This document shows, one piece after another, positions 38,949 to 48,318 of a DNA stretch of 64,000 bases. The notes under the pieces are model-generated. The model was not told the origin of the DNA. It worked only from the letters and a program-made list of their open reading frames with translations, and did not search any database. The number at the start of each line of letters is the position of its first letter. The stretch's first letter is position 1. The translations under genes and the position numbers were made by a program. The DNA lies in assembly GCA_002842215.1 (NCBI GenBank), contig PHCC01000024.1, positions 164,471 through 228,470 on the forward strand, in the 5' to 3' direction. This DNA is from Betaproteobacteria bacterium HGW-Betaproteobacteria-9. GTDB lineage: Bacteria; Pseudomonadota; Gammaproteobacteria; Burkholderiales; Burkholderiaceae_C.

Positions 38949-40459
38949 CATTTGGACGTCGCGTTGGGCTTCTTCACCACCGCATAACGCAGCAGCGTGC
39001 GTTCGCGCGCCTCGGCGTGGTTCACCACCGGGTGCGGATAGGTCTTGCCGAGTTCCACGCCGGCGGCGGCCAGCTCCAGTTCGCGGGCCTGCCAGGGTGC
39101 ATGAATGCAGGCATCGGGCAAACTGGCCAGCTGGGGCAGGTAGCGGCGGATGAACTTGCCTTGCGGGTCAAAACGTTCGCTCTGGGTGACCGGGTTGAAG
39201 ATGCGAAAGTAGGGTTGGGCATCGCAGCCGCTGGAGCTGGCCCACTGCCAGCCGCCGTTGTTGGCCGCCAGGTCGAAATCGATCAGGTGGTCGGCGAAAT
39301 AAGCTTCGCCCCAACGCCAGTCGATGCCCAGGTCTTTCACCAGGAAACTCGCAACCACCATGCGCAACCGGTTGTGCATGTAGCCGGTCTGGTTGATCTG
39401 CGCCATCGCCGCGTCCACCAGCGGGTAGCCCGTGCGGCCTTCGCACCACGCAGAGAACAGCTCCTTCGCGTGTTTGCCGTGTTCGAACCTGATGTGGTCG
39501 TATTCGGGCTTGAAGGCCTTCTCCACCACGTGCGGGAAGTTGGCGAGGATCTGGTGGTAGAAGTCGCGCCAGATCAGCTCGCTCAGCCAGGTGCTGGCAC
39601 CGGCCATGCCTTGCAAGTGCATCTGGTAGGCCACGCTGGCCACTTGGCGGATTGAGAGGGTGCCAAAGCGCAGGTGCACGCTGAGGTAGCTGGGCCCCTT
39701 GATGGCGGGGTAGTCGCGGGTCTCGTGGTAGCGGTCGATGCGCTGCACAAAATCTTCGAAGAGCTGGTGTGCGCCGTCCGCGCCGGGCGAAATTTTGAGT
39801 TGGGCAGGGCCGACGGGTTCGAAGTCGATGTCTGACAGGCGCGGCACCGGCGCATTCCATTCACCGCCCACCGGGCCGGGCAGGGCGCCCAGCGCCGCCG
39901 CGTACCGGGCCACCGGGTAGGGCTTGAGCTGGAAACTGTCGACTTGCTTGAGCCAGGCGTTCTTGTAGGGCGTGAACACGCCGAATGCGTGGCCCGCCTG
40001 CGTCAGCACCTCGCGGCGTTCGAAAATCACATGGTCCTTGTGCCCATGGAACATGATGCCTTCATGGGCCAGTTGCCCCAGCACGTGCGCATCGCGCGCG
40101 TGGGCGGCAGGTTCGTCGTCGTGGTTGGCGAACACGGCCTGCACCTGCAGCTGCCGGGCCAGGGCGGGGATTGCATCCCGCGCGCGCGCGTGGCGCACGA
40201 TCAGTCCGGTGGCTTCGGTGCCGTGCTCGCGACCCATCGCCCGCAACCGGGCATCCAGCTGCACAAGGGACTCCCGTATGAAGGCCACCCGCCGGTCGGC
40301 GGTCAGACCGCGCGCCAGCAGCGGCTCCAGGATGTCGGTGTCCAGGACGAACACACACCACACCTGACGACAGCTTTTGAGGGCGTGGTAGAGCGCGGCG
40401 TTGTCTTCGGCGCGCAGGTCGCGGCGAAACCACATCAGGCCTTTGTCGTAGGTGTTCAT
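38948..40459 (-). CDS. phrB: Deoxyribodipyrimidine photolyase PhrB
   Basis: 503 residues, class I CPD photolyase. The N-terminal Rossmann domain (GLMWFRRDLRAEDNAAL) takes the antenna cofactor. The C-terminal FAD domain has the TGYPLVDAAM, HNRLRMVVASFL and WRWGEAYFADHLIDFDLAANNGGWQW signatures (given as separate short motifs such as NNGGWQWAS). It repairs UV pyrimidine dimers using light. The start at 40459 gives the usual short N terminus. Confidence 0.95.
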   Translation of the reverse strand: MNTYDKGLMWFRRDLRAEDNAALYHALKSCRQVWCVFVLDTDILEPLLARGLTADRRVAFIRESLVQLDARLRAMGREHGTEATGLIVRHARARDAIPALARQLQVQAVFANHDDEPAAHARDAHVLGQLAHEGIMFHGHKDHVIFERREVLTQAGHAFGVFTPYKNAWLKQVDSFQLKPYPVARYAAALGALPGPVGGEWNAPVPRLSDIDFEPVGPAQLKISPGADGAHQLFEDFVQRIDRYHETRDYPAIKGPSYLSVHLRFGTLSIRQVASVAYQMHLQGMAGASTWLSELIWRDFYHQILANFPHVVEKAFKPEYDHIRFEHGKHAKELFSAWCEGRTGYPLVDAAMAQINQTGYMHNRLRMVVASFLVKDLGIDWRWGEAYFADHLIDFDLAANNGGWQWASSSGCDAQPYFRIFNPVTQSERFDPQGKFIRRYLPQLASLPDACIHAPWQARELELAAAGVELGKTYPHPVVNHAEARERTLLRYAVVKKPNATSK

Positions 40460-40521
40460 GCGCTGGACAGTCGGTTGCAAGGCGGGGCGCTGCGAACGGG
40501 GCGGCGGCTTAAAATCCCGCC

Positions 40522-41112
40522 ATGACCGACGATTTTGCCCCCATCAACCTGACCAATCATTTCCTGATTGCGATGCCCGGTCTCAGCGACGAGCTTTTCG
40601 GTCGAAGTGTGGTGTTCATGTGCGAGCACAGCGAGCGCGGTGCCCTCGGTCTGGTGATCAACAAGCCCAGCGACATCCTGTTGCCGCGCCTGTTTGAAAA
40701 GGTCGACCTGCCCATGGGCCGCGAAGACCTTGCGCTGTTGCCGGTGTTCCAGGGCGGCCCGGTGCAGACCGAGCGTGGCTTTGTGCTGCACGAGGCGATC
40801 GAAGGCGGCGAGGGTGAATCGGTCTACGCCTCCACGCTGTCCATTCCCGGCGGGCTGGAGATGACCACCTCCAAGGACGTGCTCGAAGCCATGTCCTCGG
40901 GTGCCGGGCCGCGCAAGGTCTTTGTCACGCTGGGCTACGCCTCGTGGGGCCAGGGGCAGCTCGAATCCGAGATCACCGAAAACAGCTGGCTCACCGTGGA
41001 GGCCGATCCGAGCCTGATCTTTGACGCGCCCGTGGCCGAGCGCTACGAACGTGCCATGGCCCTGCTGGGCCTGCAGCCGTGGATGCTGTCGCCAGATGCG
41101 GGCCATGCATGA
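40522..41112 (+). CDS. yqgE: YqgE/AlgH family protein
   Basis: 196 residues, DUF179, with NLTNHFLIAMPGL, ERGALGLVINKP and GYASWGQGQLESEI. Function unknown; almost always next to ruvX, as here, where the two overlap by ATGA. It is divergent from phrB. Confidence 0.94.
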   Translation: MTDDFAPINLTNHFLIAMPGLSDELFGRSVVFMCEHSERGALGLVINKPSDILLPRLFEKVDLPMGREDLALLPVFQGGPVQTERGFVLHEAIEGGEGESVYASTLSIPGGLEMTTSKDVLEAMSSGAGPRKVFVTLGYASWGQGQLESEITENSWLTVEADPSLIFDAPVAERYERAMALLGLQPWMLSPDAGHA

Positions 41113-41516
41113 TGACGGCAGAAGTTCCCGTCAACGGGCAGAGTTTCCTAGCCTTTGATTACGGCCTGAAACGCACGGGCGTGGCCAGCGGCAACCGCAT
41201 CACGCGCACCGCTACTCCGCAGGCCACGATCGCTGCCGAAGGGGATGCGCGGTTGGCCAAAGTTGCCGAACGCATCCAAGAGTGGCAGCCCGACGCCCTG
41301 GTGGTCGGCGTGCCTTACCACCCCGATGGGGCCGCCCACGAAAACACCGCCCGCGCGCTGAAGTTCGCGCGCCAACTGCGTGGCCGCTACGGCCTACCGG
41401 TCTTTGAGGTGGACGAGCGTTACAGCACCACCGAAGCCCATGCGCTGGGCGCGAAAGATGCCGACGCCGCTTCGGCCTGCATCATCCTGGAACAGTTTTT
41501 GAGGAGCCTGCCTTGA
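41109..41516 (+). CDS. ruvX: Holliday junction resolvase-like protein RuvX (YqgF)
   Basis: 135 residues, RNase H fold, with the catalytic Asp in LAFDYGLKRTGVA, DERYSTTEA and a C-terminal DADAASACIILEQFL. It is implicated in 16S rRNA 5' end processing. The start overlaps the yqgE stop (ATGA); its own stop overlaps pyrR. Confidence 0.93.
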   Translation: MMTAEVPVNGQSFLAFDYGLKRTGVASGNRITRTATPQATIAAEGDARLAKVAERIQEWQPDALVVGVPYHPDGAAHENTARALKFARQLRGRYGLPVFEVDERYSTTEAHALGAKDADAASACIILEQFLRSLP

Positions 41517-42028
41517 GTGCATTGCAACTGGACGCCGAACAGCTCTACCTGGCGTTGCTGAGGGGTGTGAAAAACCTGATCGCGGCCACACCCGAGCCGA
41601 TGTACCTCGCCGGCATCACGTCGGGTGGCGCCTGGCTGGCCGAGCGCCTGCAGCGCGATCTCGGGCGCGACGGCGATGCCGGCGTGATCTCGTCCAGCAT
41701 GCACCGCGACGACTTCGCCCAGCGCGGCCTGGCGCTCAGTGCCCAGACCGTGCTGCCGTTCGACGTGAACGGCGCGCATGTGATCCTGATCGACGACGTG
41801 CTCTACACCGGTCGCACCCTTCGCGCGGTAATCAACGAGCTGTTCGACTACGGCCGCCCGGCCAGCGTGCAACTGGCGGTGCTGGTGGACCGCGGTGGGC
41901 GCGAACTGCCGATCGAAGCCCGGGTCTGCGCGGCCACGGTGGTGTTGGCACCGACGCAAACGCTTGAGCTCGCGCGCGACGACGAGGGGCGCCTGAGCTT
42001 CGTGCTGGAAAACAAGAAGGAAGCCTGA
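41513..42028 (+). CDS. pyrR: PyrR regulator / uracil phosphoribosyltransferase
   Basis: 171 residues with the PRPP-binding loop VILIDDVLYTGRTLRA and the RGGRELPIEA segment. PyrR-type proteins bind UMP and RNA to regulate pyr genes, or act as uracil phosphoribosyltransferases. The start is TTG, sharing TTGA with the ruvX stop. It is three bases upstream of pyrB. Confidence 0.92.
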   Translation: MSALQLDAEQLYLALLRGVKNLIAATPEPMYLAGITSGGAWLAERLQRDLGRDGDAGVISSSMHRDDFAQRGLALSAQTVLPFDVNGAHVILIDDVLYTGRTLRAVINELFDYGRPASVQLAVLVDRGGRELPIEARVCAATVVLAPTQTLELARDDEGRLSFVLENKKEA

Positions 42029-42031
42029 AAC

Positions 42032-42940
42032 GTGGCCAAGAACCCCCAACTCAACAAGAACGGTGAACTCATTCACCTGCTGTCCACCGAAGGCCTGTCG
42101 CGCGACATCCTCACCAAAATTCTCGACACCGCGGCCAACTTCGTGAGCGTCAGCAACCGCGAGGTCAAGAAGGTGCCGCTGCTGCGGGGGAAAAGCGTGT
42201 TCAACCTGTTCTTCGAGAACAGCACCCGCACGCGCACCACCTTCGACATCGCCGCCACGCGCTTGTCGGCCGACGTGTACACGCTGGACATCGCGCGCAG
42301 CTCCACCGCCAAGGGCGAGTCGCTGCTTGACACCATCGCCAACCTCTCTGCGATGGCGGCCGACATCTTTGTCGTGCGGCACAGTGAGTCGGGTGCGCCC
42401 TACCTGATCTCGCAGCACGTGGCGCCGCATGTGCACGTGATCAACGCCGGCGATGGCCGCCATGCCCACCCGACGCAGGGCCTGCTGGACATGTACACCA
42501 TCCGGCACTACAAAAAAGAATTCACCAAGCTCTCGGTCGCCATCGTCGGCGACGTGCTGCACTCGCGCGTGGCGCGCTCCGACATCCATGCGCTGACCAC
42601 ACTGGGTTGCCCGGACGTGCGCGTGGTCGGTCCGCGCACCCTCGTGCCCAGTGATCTGTCGCAGATGGGCGTGCGCGTCTGCCACACCTTGGAAGAAGGC
42701 ATCAAGGACTGCGACGTGGTGATCACGCTGCGTCTGCAGAACGAGCGCATGAGCGGCGCGCTGCTGCCGTCGAGCCAGGAGTATTTCAAGAGTTTTGGCC
42801 TCACGCCCGAGCGCCTGCGCTGGGCCAAACCGGATGCCATCGTGATGCACCCGGGGCCGATCAACCGGGGCGTGGAGATCGACTCCGCGGTGGTCGATGG
42901 ACCGCAGAGCGTGATCCTGCCGCAGGTCACTTTTGGTATT
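42032..42940 (+). CDS. pyrB: Aspartate carbamoyltransferase PyrB, 3' end disrupted
   Basis: Residues 1-303 are a normal ATCase catalytic chain, with [10 protein letters not shown] for carbamoyl phosphate, HPTQGLLDM and [10 protein letters not shown]. After VTFGI (42940) the expected last 15 or so residues are missing and the frame runs into the 5' part of pyrX in another register. No stop occurs until 45016, so the literal reading frame is 994 codons and joins the acyltransferase frame. The end given here marks the last canonical codon. Either a short deletion removed the pyrB tail and the pyrX start, or the sequence has an error. Confidence 0.85.
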
Positions 42941-44255
42941 CCAAAACGGCCGTGTCATGGACCCGGCCACCGGCCGCGACGAGCTGGCCGACATCGCCAT
43001 CGCAGCCGGTCGCATCATCGCCATTGGCAACGTGGCGCCCGACTTCCATGCCAACCGCACCATCAACGCCAGTGGCTGCGTGGTCGCGCCCGGCTTGGTG
43101 GATCTGGCGGTGCGCCTGCGCGAGCCCGGCCAGGAACACGCCGCGATGCTGGAGAGCGAAATGGCCGCGGCGGTGGCCGGCGGTGTGACCTCGTTGATCT
43201 GCCCGCCCGACACCGATCCGGTGCTGGACGAACCCGGCCTCGTGGACATGCTCAAGTTCCGCGCCGAAAAACTGCACCAGGCGCGCGTGTTTCCGCTGGG
43301 TGCGCTCACCCGGGGGCTGAAGGGCGAAGAGCTCACCGAGATGGCCGAACTCACCGAGTCCGGCTGCATCGGTTTTGGCCAGGCCGAGGTGCCGATCGTC
43401 AACGTGCAGGTGTTGCAGCGCGCCCTGCAATATGCGGCCACCTTTGGCTACACCGTCTGGTTGCGTCCGCAGGACTTCTGGCTCGGCAAGGGTGTGGCCG
43501 CCAGCGGCCCGCTGGCCACGCGCATGGGCCTGGCCGGCATTCCGGTGATGGCCGAGACCATTGCACTGCACACGCTGTTCGAATTGTTGCGCTCGGTGCA
43601 TGGCAAGGGCAGCGAAGCGCGTGTGCACCTGTGCCGCATCAGCAGCGCCGCCGGTTTGGAACTCGTGCGCCAGGCCAAGGCCGAAGGCCTGCCGGTGAGC
43701 TGCGACGTGAGCGTGCACAACCTGCACCTGACCGATGTGGACATCGGCTACTACGACAGCCGCCTGCGCCTGCAGCCGCCGGTGCGCCAGCAACGCGACC
43801 GCGAGGCCCTGCGTGCGGGCCTGGCCGATGGCAGCATCGATGCGCTGGTGTCCGACCACAACCCGGTGGAGAGCGACGCCAAGGTGCTGCCCTTCGCCGA
43901 AGCCGAGCCCGGTGCCACCGGCGTCGAACTGCTGCTCGGCCTGGCCTGCAAATGGGCGCAACAGGATGGTCTTGGCCTGATGCAGGCCCTCACCGTGCTG
44001 ACCACCGGCCCGCAGGCGGTGCTCGGCAACAGCCTGGGCACGCTGCAGCACAGCGTGGGCCAGCTGACCGTGGGTGGTCAGGCCGACCTGTGCATCTTCG
44101 ATCCCAGCGCCAGCTGGCGTGTGGAGCCGGCGGCGCTGCGCAGCCAGGGCAAACACACACCGTTTGGTGGCCACGAAATGCCGGTGCGTGTGCGCGCCAC
44201 GCTGGTGGCTGGCCAGGTCGCGCACGAGCTGAGCCCGACCGCGGCGCTGGCGTGA
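42933..44255 (+). CDS. pyrX: Inactive dihydroorotase-type ATCase partner PyrX (PyrC')
   Basis: About 440 residues of dihydroorotase fold. The metal-binding DxHxH motif reads [10 protein letters not shown], so both histidines are lost. This is typical of PyrC'/PyrX, a non-catalytic homologue that holds the ATCase dodecamer together in Pseudomonas. The order pyrR-pyrB-pyrX also matches that genus. The start is uncertain: TTG at 42933 lies inside pyrB, the next ATG is 42957, and the normal first residues seem to have been lost with the pyrB tail. The stop overlaps the next gene (GTGA). Confidence 0.85.
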   Translation: MVFQNGRVMDPATGRDELADIAIAAGRIIAIGNVAPDFHANRTINASGCVVAPGLVDLAVRLREPGQEHAAMLESEMAAAVAGGVTSLICPPDTDPVLDEPGLVDMLKFRAEKLHQARVFPLGALTRGLKGEELTEMAELTESGCIGFGQAEVPIVNVQVLQRALQYAATFGYTVWLRPQDFWLGKGVAASGPLATRMGLAGIPVMAETIALHTLFELLRSVHGKGSEARVHLCRISSAAGLELVRQAKAEGLPVSCDVSVHNLHLTDVDIGYYDSRLRLQPPVRQQRDREALRAGLADGSIDALVSDHNPVESDAKVLPFAEAEPGATGVELLLGLACKWAQQDGLGLMQALTVLTTGPQAVLGNSLGTLQHSVGQLTVGGQADLCIFDPSASWRVEPAALRSQGKHTPFGGHEMPVRVRATLVAGQVAHELSPTAALA

Positions 44256-45016
44256 GCGCTCGCGGGGCGCGCCTGACAGCGCTGTGGCGGGCCGTTCGCG
44301 CCCTCGGCCATGTGCTGCGCGGCCTGTGGATCATCCGCAGCGAATTCGGGCAGCTCACGCCCGACCAGTGTGCGCTGCTGGTGCGCGAGTGGTCGCGCCA
44401 GATGCTGCGCATCATGGGCGTGGAGCTGGTGGTGCGTGGCACGCCGCCCGCCAACGGGCCGGTGTTGCTGGCGGCCAACCACATCTCCTGGCTCGACATC
44501 GTGGTGATGAACGCCGCGCAGCCAGCGCGCTTCGTCTCCAAGGCCGACGTGAAGCACTGGCCGGTGCTGGGTGCACTCATCACCGGCGCGGGCACGCTCT
44601 ACATCGAGCGCGAGAGCCGGCGCGATGCCATGCGCGTCGTGCACCAGATGGCCGAACGCCTGCGCACCCACGACACCATCGCGGTATTTCCCGAAGGCAC
44701 CACGGGCGATGGCCGTTCGTTGCTGCCGTTCCACGCCAACCTGTTCCAGGCGGCCATTTCGGCCAATGCGCCGGTGCTGCCGGTCGCCATGGCCTATGTG
44801 GATGGCGCCAGTGGCGGGCGCAGCGACGCCCCGCTGTTCATTGGAGACACCACGCTGGTCGCTTCGATCTGGAGCACGCTGCGCGCCCAGGATCTGCAGG
44901 CCGTGGTGCATTACGGCCAGCCTCAGCGCTTCCAGGGGCGCGACCGGCGCGCCTGGGCGCAGGACGTGCGCAACGAGGTGGGCCAGATGCTGGGGCTGGC
45001 GCCACCGGCCCCATGA
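44252..45016 (+). CDS. 1-acyl-sn-glycerol-3-phosphate acyltransferase (PlsC family)
   Basis: 254 residues. It has the acyltransferase motif NHISWLD (HX4D) near residue 75 and FPEGTT near 150, after an N-terminal hydrophobic region. It makes phosphatidic acid from lysophosphatidic acid. The start is GTG, overlapping the pyrX stop. It is in the same frame as pyrB, which is why the damaged pyrB frame reads into it. Confidence 0.9.
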   Translation: MSARGARLTALWRAVRALGHVLRGLWIIRSEFGQLTPDQCALLVREWSRQMLRIMGVELVVRGTPPANGPVLLAANHISWLDIVVMNAAQPARFVSKADVKHWPVLGALITGAGTLYIERESRRDAMRVVHQMAERLRTHDTIAVFPEGTTGDGRSLLPFHANLFQAAISANAPVLPVAMAYVDGASGGRSDAPLFIGDTTLVASIWSTLRAQDLQAVVHYGQPQRFQGRDRRAWAQDVRNEVGQMLGLAPPAP

Positions 45017-45023
45017 ACCGCGG

Positions 45024-45668
45024 TCAGGCTTTGGCGCGCTGCAGCATCAGCTCCGTATTGGTCTTGCGGTCCGCATTGACCTTCTGCACGGCGGGCCGTT
45101 CGCCCAGGCGCTTGAGGTAGTCGCGCACGGGCAGATCGGCCAGGTAGTCGCGGCCATAGATGATCCGGGTCGCGCCACTCACCAGGGGCAGGTGCACGGC
45201 AGCAGCCACATCGGCCAGGGTGAAGCTGTCGCCTGCGATGAAGGGCGAAAATTTCGCCAGCTTGGCGAAGGCCGCTATGTTCTTTTCCAGCTGCTGACCG
45301 GTTTTTTCCTTGGCCGCGTCGCTGATCTTGCCGCCGAAGAAGGCCTCGGGGTAGAGGTTGCGCGCGACCAGTTCCAGGTGCAGTTCCAGGTAGCGCAGCA
45401 GTTCGCGCACCTTGGCCGCGGCAAACGGATCGGCGGGCAGCAGCGGTTGCTGCGGGTACTTGGCCTCGATGTATTCGAGCATCACGGTGGACTCGCAGAG
45501 CGTGCCCTCGTCGGTCTTCAGGTAAGGCACCTTGCCCAGCGGGCTGGCGGCCTTGTCGGTCTGGCCCACCCAGGCCAGTTCTTCCTCAAAAGGCACGCCT
45601 TTTTCGAGCAGGGCGAGCTTGACTTTGTTGTAGTAGTTGCTGGCCGCGAAGCCGCAGAGTGTGAGCAT
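45024..45668 (-). CDS. Glutathione S-transferase family protein
   Basis: 214 residues. A thioredoxin-like N domain (FAASNYYNKVKLALLEKG, GKVPYL with the cis-proline, ESTVMLEYIE) and a helical C domain with FTLADVAAA. It conjugates or binds glutathione; the substrate is unknown. Convergent with the acyltransferase gene. Confidence 0.9.
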   Translation of the reverse strand: MLTLCGFAASNYYNKVKLALLEKGVPFEEELAWVGQTDKAASPLGKVPYLKTDEGTLCESTVMLEYIEAKYPQQPLLPADPFAAAKVRELLRYLELHLELVARNLYPEAFFGGKISDAAKEKTGQQLEKNIAAFAKLAKFSPFIAGDSFTLADVAAAVHLPLVSGATRIIYGRDYLADLPVRDYLKRLGERPAVQKVNADRKTNTELMLQRAKA

Positions 45669-45709
45669 GAAAGTCTCCGTTGTGGTCTTGTCGAGTGCCC
45701 ATCGTATCG

Positions 45710-45733
45710 GCGACCCGGACACCGCAGGGTCGC
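45710..45733. promoter_or_regulatory. Dyad GCGACCC-N10-GGGTCGC at the head of the metal locus
   Basis: Perfect 7-bp arms between the divergent GST and first DUF2946 genes. A very similar dyad with 8-bp arms (48319-48341) precedes the Crp-like gene in the same locus. It could be an operator or an RNA hairpin. Confidence 0.4.
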
Positions 45734-45764
45734 GCATTTGACCCGCCGCTGATAGACTCTCGGC

Positions 45765-46157
45765 ATGCATTTCGTACGCGCCCACCGCCGACTGACCTCA
45801 TGGCTTGCCGTGCTGGTCATGGTGTTTGGTGCGCTGGCGCCTGCCGTGGCCCAGGCCATGGTGGCTTCGTCGGACCGGGCCGATTGGGTCGAGGTCTGCA
45901 GCGCCAGCGGCATGCTCTGGGTCAAGGCAGATGGATCCGGGGTGGTTGATGCGGGCATGGACGAACCCATGTCCGACGCGTCCCAGCATTGCCCTTGGTG
46001 CAACCTGCATGGCGGGGCTGCCGGCCTGCCACCCGTGGCCCACGTCGCGGGCTTTGGGGATGCCCCGGCCGATCCGGTGCCGGCTTTTTCTCGTGTCTCA
46101 GAGCTTTTCGCCGTCTGGGCCGCGCCCCAGGCCCGCGGTCCCCCGCTCGCTTCCTGA
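45765..46157 (+). CDS. DUF2946 family protein (first copy)
   Basis: 130 residues. An N-terminal signal or anchor (WLAVLVMVFGALAPAVAQAM), the family's VEVCSASGMLWV segment, a Cys-x-x-Cys pair (CPWC, near 76) and a C-terminal RGPP motif. The Cys pair suggests metal or thiol chemistry, but the function is unknown. It opens the plus-strand metal locus. Confidence 0.85.
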   Translation: MHFVRAHRRLTSWLAVLVMVFGALAPAVAQAMVASSDRADWVEVCSASGMLWVKADGSGVVDAGMDEPMSDASQHCPWCNLHGGAAGLPPVAHVAGFGDAPADPVPAFSRVSELFAVWAAPQARGPPLAS

Positions 46158-46219
46158 CTTCACCACGGCTGCGCACCTTGACGGGTGCTGCGTGTGTTCC
46201 ATGACGTTCAGGGGGCCCC

Positions 46220-46873
46220 ATGCCTCACATTGTCCGAATTGCTTCTCCGGCGCTGCAGCGGATGTCCCGCCGCCGCGTCAACACCTGGCTGGGTGCGGCC
46301 GCGCTCGGTGGCCTGCTGCCCGGCTGTGACCAGCCGCTGAGCAAACCGCCTGCCGCCGCCTTCAAAGGCATCGACATCAGCGGCGCGCCCTATGGCCGGG
46401 GATTCACACTGATCGATTTCAACGGCCAGTCGCGCACCCTGGCCGACTTCAGCGGCCGGGTGGTGATGCTGTACTTCGGCTTCGTGCAGTGCCCGGACGT
46501 GTGCCCCACCGCGCTCACGCGGGCCGCTGCCGTGAAGCAGCAGCTTGGCGCCGACGCCGCACAGCTGCAGGTGATCTTTGTCACCGTCGATCCGGAGCGC
46601 GACACGCCCGAGTTGCTGCGCGACTACATGGCCGCGTTCGACCCCTCGTTCATGGCGCTCACCGGCAGCCCCGAACAGATCAAGGCGGTGGCCGACGAAT
46701 TCCGGGTCTATTACAAGAAGGTCCCGACCGGCAGCACCTACACCATGGACCACACCGCACTGAGCTACCTGTTCGACCGTGAAGGCCACATCCGCGTGGT
46801 GCTGCGCCACGAACAGACCGCCGACGACTACACCGCCGACATTCGGCAACTGCTGGCCGAAAAGCCGGTCTGA
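46220..46873 (+). CDS. SCO1/SenC family copper protein
   Basis: 217 residues. A lipoprotein-like N terminus (LLPGC), then a thioredoxin fold with the copper ligands in FVQCPDVCPTAL (CxxxC) and a downstream His (MDHTALSYLF). SCO proteins deliver copper to the CuA site of cytochrome oxidase or act as thiol-disulfide helpers. The ATG at 46220 has AGGGGG upstream. An in-frame ATG at 46262 would give a shorter, neater lipoprotein signal. Confidence 0.92.
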   Translation: MPHIVRIASPALQRMSRRRVNTWLGAAALGGLLPGCDQPLSKPPAAAFKGIDISGAPYGRGFTLIDFNGQSRTLADFSGRVVMLYFGFVQCPDVCPTALTRAAAVKQQLGADAAQLQVIFVTVDPERDTPELLRDYMAAFDPSFMALTGSPEQIKAVADEFRVYYKKVPTGSTYTMDHTALSYLFDREGHIRVVLRHEQTADDYTADIRQLLAEKPV

Positions 46874-46913
46874 CGTTTTTCTTTTTTCTCAACGCAATCC
46901 AACTGGAGTCATC

Positions 46914-47408
46914 ATGAAAAAACTGCTCATCGCTTCGCTGCTCGCCGTCACCGCCGGTGCCTGGGCGCAAACCACGGTCAAGGTCGAAGACGCCTGGGTG
47001 CGCGGCACCGTTGCCACGCAAAAAGCCTCGGGCGCCTTCATGCGCCTCACGCCCTCGACCAACGCCCGTCTGGTGGCGGTCGAGTCGCCGGTGGCTGGTG
47101 TCGTGGAAATCCACGAAATGGCGATGGAGAACGACGTCATGAAGATGCGCCAGATCCCGGGCCTGGACCTGGCCGCTGGCCGCACCACGGAGCTCAAACC
47201 CGGCGGCTTTCACGTGATGCTGATGGATCTGAAACAGCCGCTCAAGGGCGGCGAGAGCGTGCCCCTCACGCTGGTGTTCGAAGACGCTAGCAAGCAGCGC
47301 TTCACACAGGAAGTCAAGGCGCCGGTGACCGCGCTGGGAGGCGGCAATGCCCCCATGCCCATGAAGCCGGGCGCTGACATGAAGCCCGGCATGGAACACA
47401 AACACTGA
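46914..47408 (+). CDS. Periplasmic copper chaperone PCu(A)C (first copy)
   Basis: 164 residues, signal peptide ending AWAQ, cupredoxin-like fold with the copper motif H-M-M spread over VEIHEMAMENDVMKMR and GGFHVMLMDL. The tail is rich in Met and His (MPMKPGADMKPGMEHKH) and may bind copper too. It works with SCO in CuA assembly and follows the SCO gene by 40 bp. Confidence 0.93.
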   Translation: MKKLLIASLLAVTAGAWAQTTVKVEDAWVRGTVATQKASGAFMRLTPSTNARLVAVESPVAGVVEIHEMAMENDVMKMRQIPGLDLAAGRTTELKPGGFHVMLMDLKQPLKGGESVPLTLVFEDASKQRFTQEVKAPVTALGGGNAPMPMKPGADMKPGMEHKH

Positions 47409-47440
47409 GCATGTCCTTCGACCACTTCGGGAGCGACTCC

Positions 47441-47878
47441 ATGAACTTTTCATCTTCCACCCTTCGTCATGCCGCCCTTGCTCTGGCCCTGGTGCTGGGC
47501 AGCGGGCTGGTCGCGGCCAAATCCGTGCCCGGCGACGGCGCCATCCCTGTGGTCGAGCTGATGCCGCTGACCCTGAAGCACGAGGCCGACCTCAAGCTCA
47601 CAGCCGAGCAGATCCAGGCGCTGGACGACTACCGCAAGCAGGCCATGCCCGGCCGCGTGGCGCTGCAGAAAAAGATCCTGACGCTGCGTGGCGAACTGCG
47701 CATGGCGATCCTGGACAACCAGCCCCCCGCGAATCGTGAAGCGCTGATGAAGCAGATCGCCGAAGCCGAGGTCGAGCACTTAAAGGGCCGCGAGCGTTGT
47801 GTGGAGGCCCTGCGCAAGATCATGAGCGCCGAGCAGTTCACCCAGATCAGCCAGATCTACCTCGACGGGCTGCGCTGA
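47441..47878 (+). CDS. Small periplasmic helical protein, Spy/CpxP-like
   Basis: 145 residues with a signal peptide (ALALALVLGSGLVAA) and a helical, Glu/Lys/Gln-rich mature part containing LKLTAEQIQALDDYR and MSAEQFTQI, like the LTxxQ motifs of Spy/CpxP/ZraP chaperones. It probably acts in envelope or metal stress. Family assignment is by motif only. Confidence 0.7.
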   Translation: MNFSSSTLRHAALALALVLGSGLVAAKSVPGDGAIPVVELMPLTLKHEADLKLTAEQIQALDDYRKQAMPGRVALQKKILTLRGELRMAILDNQPPANREALMKQIAEAEVEHLKGRERCVEALRKIMSAEQFTQISQIYLDGLR

Positions 47879-47919
47879 TCGGCATCGGCGCTGGCTGAAA
47901 CGGTTCCAGACTTCTTCCC

Positions 47920-48309
47920 ATGTCCACCCGTCTGATGCGTGCCCTGGCGCGCGGCCTGCTGGTCGCGATGCTGCTGGCCGTGCTCGCGCCCGCCATCTCG
48001 CGTACGCTGGCCAGCACGCGGGTGGCGGGCGACTGGGTGGAGCTTTGCACCTCGCAGGGCATGCAATGGGTCCAGTTGACGGCCGAGGAGGTTGGGGCCG
48101 ATCCGCTCAGTGTCGACGACCTGCTGCACGCCCTGGACGATTGCGGCCATTGCGCTCTGGCGGCCGAACGTTTTGCGCCCCTGTTGCCCACGCTGCCGGT
48201 GCTGCCAACGGCAGAAGGCGCTTGGGCCACACCGCGGCACCTGGCCGCTACCCAACACGATCTGGCCGCGCCCAGCCCCGGCGCACGCGGCCCCCCGCTG
48301 CTGAGCTGA
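47920..48309 (+). CDS. DUF2946 family protein (second copy)
   Basis: 129 residues with the same layout as the copy at 45765: N-terminal hydrophobic segment, WVELCTSQGMQWV, a Cys pair (CGHC, near 70) and the same RGPP C-terminal motif. The sequences are otherwise well diverged, so the duplication is not recent. Confidence 0.83.
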   Translation: MSTRLMRALARGLLVAMLLAVLAPAISRTLASTRVAGDWVELCTSQGMQWVQLTAEEVGADPLSVDDLLHALDDCGHCALAAERFAPLLPTLPVLPTAEGAWATPRHLAATQHDLAAPSPGARGPPLLS

Positions 48310-48318
48310 ACCCTTTGC

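Noticed and set aside
42941..44251. In-frame continuation of pyrB as a genuine fusion domain
   Set aside because: This stretch translates to low-complexity Arg/Gly/Pro sequence because pyrX is encoded in another register over the same bases; it is not a domain.
45734..45764. CueR-type promoter in front of the metal locus
   Set aside because: A TTGACC and a TAGACT are present but only nine bases apart, not the 19-20 expected, and no CueR dyad lies between them.
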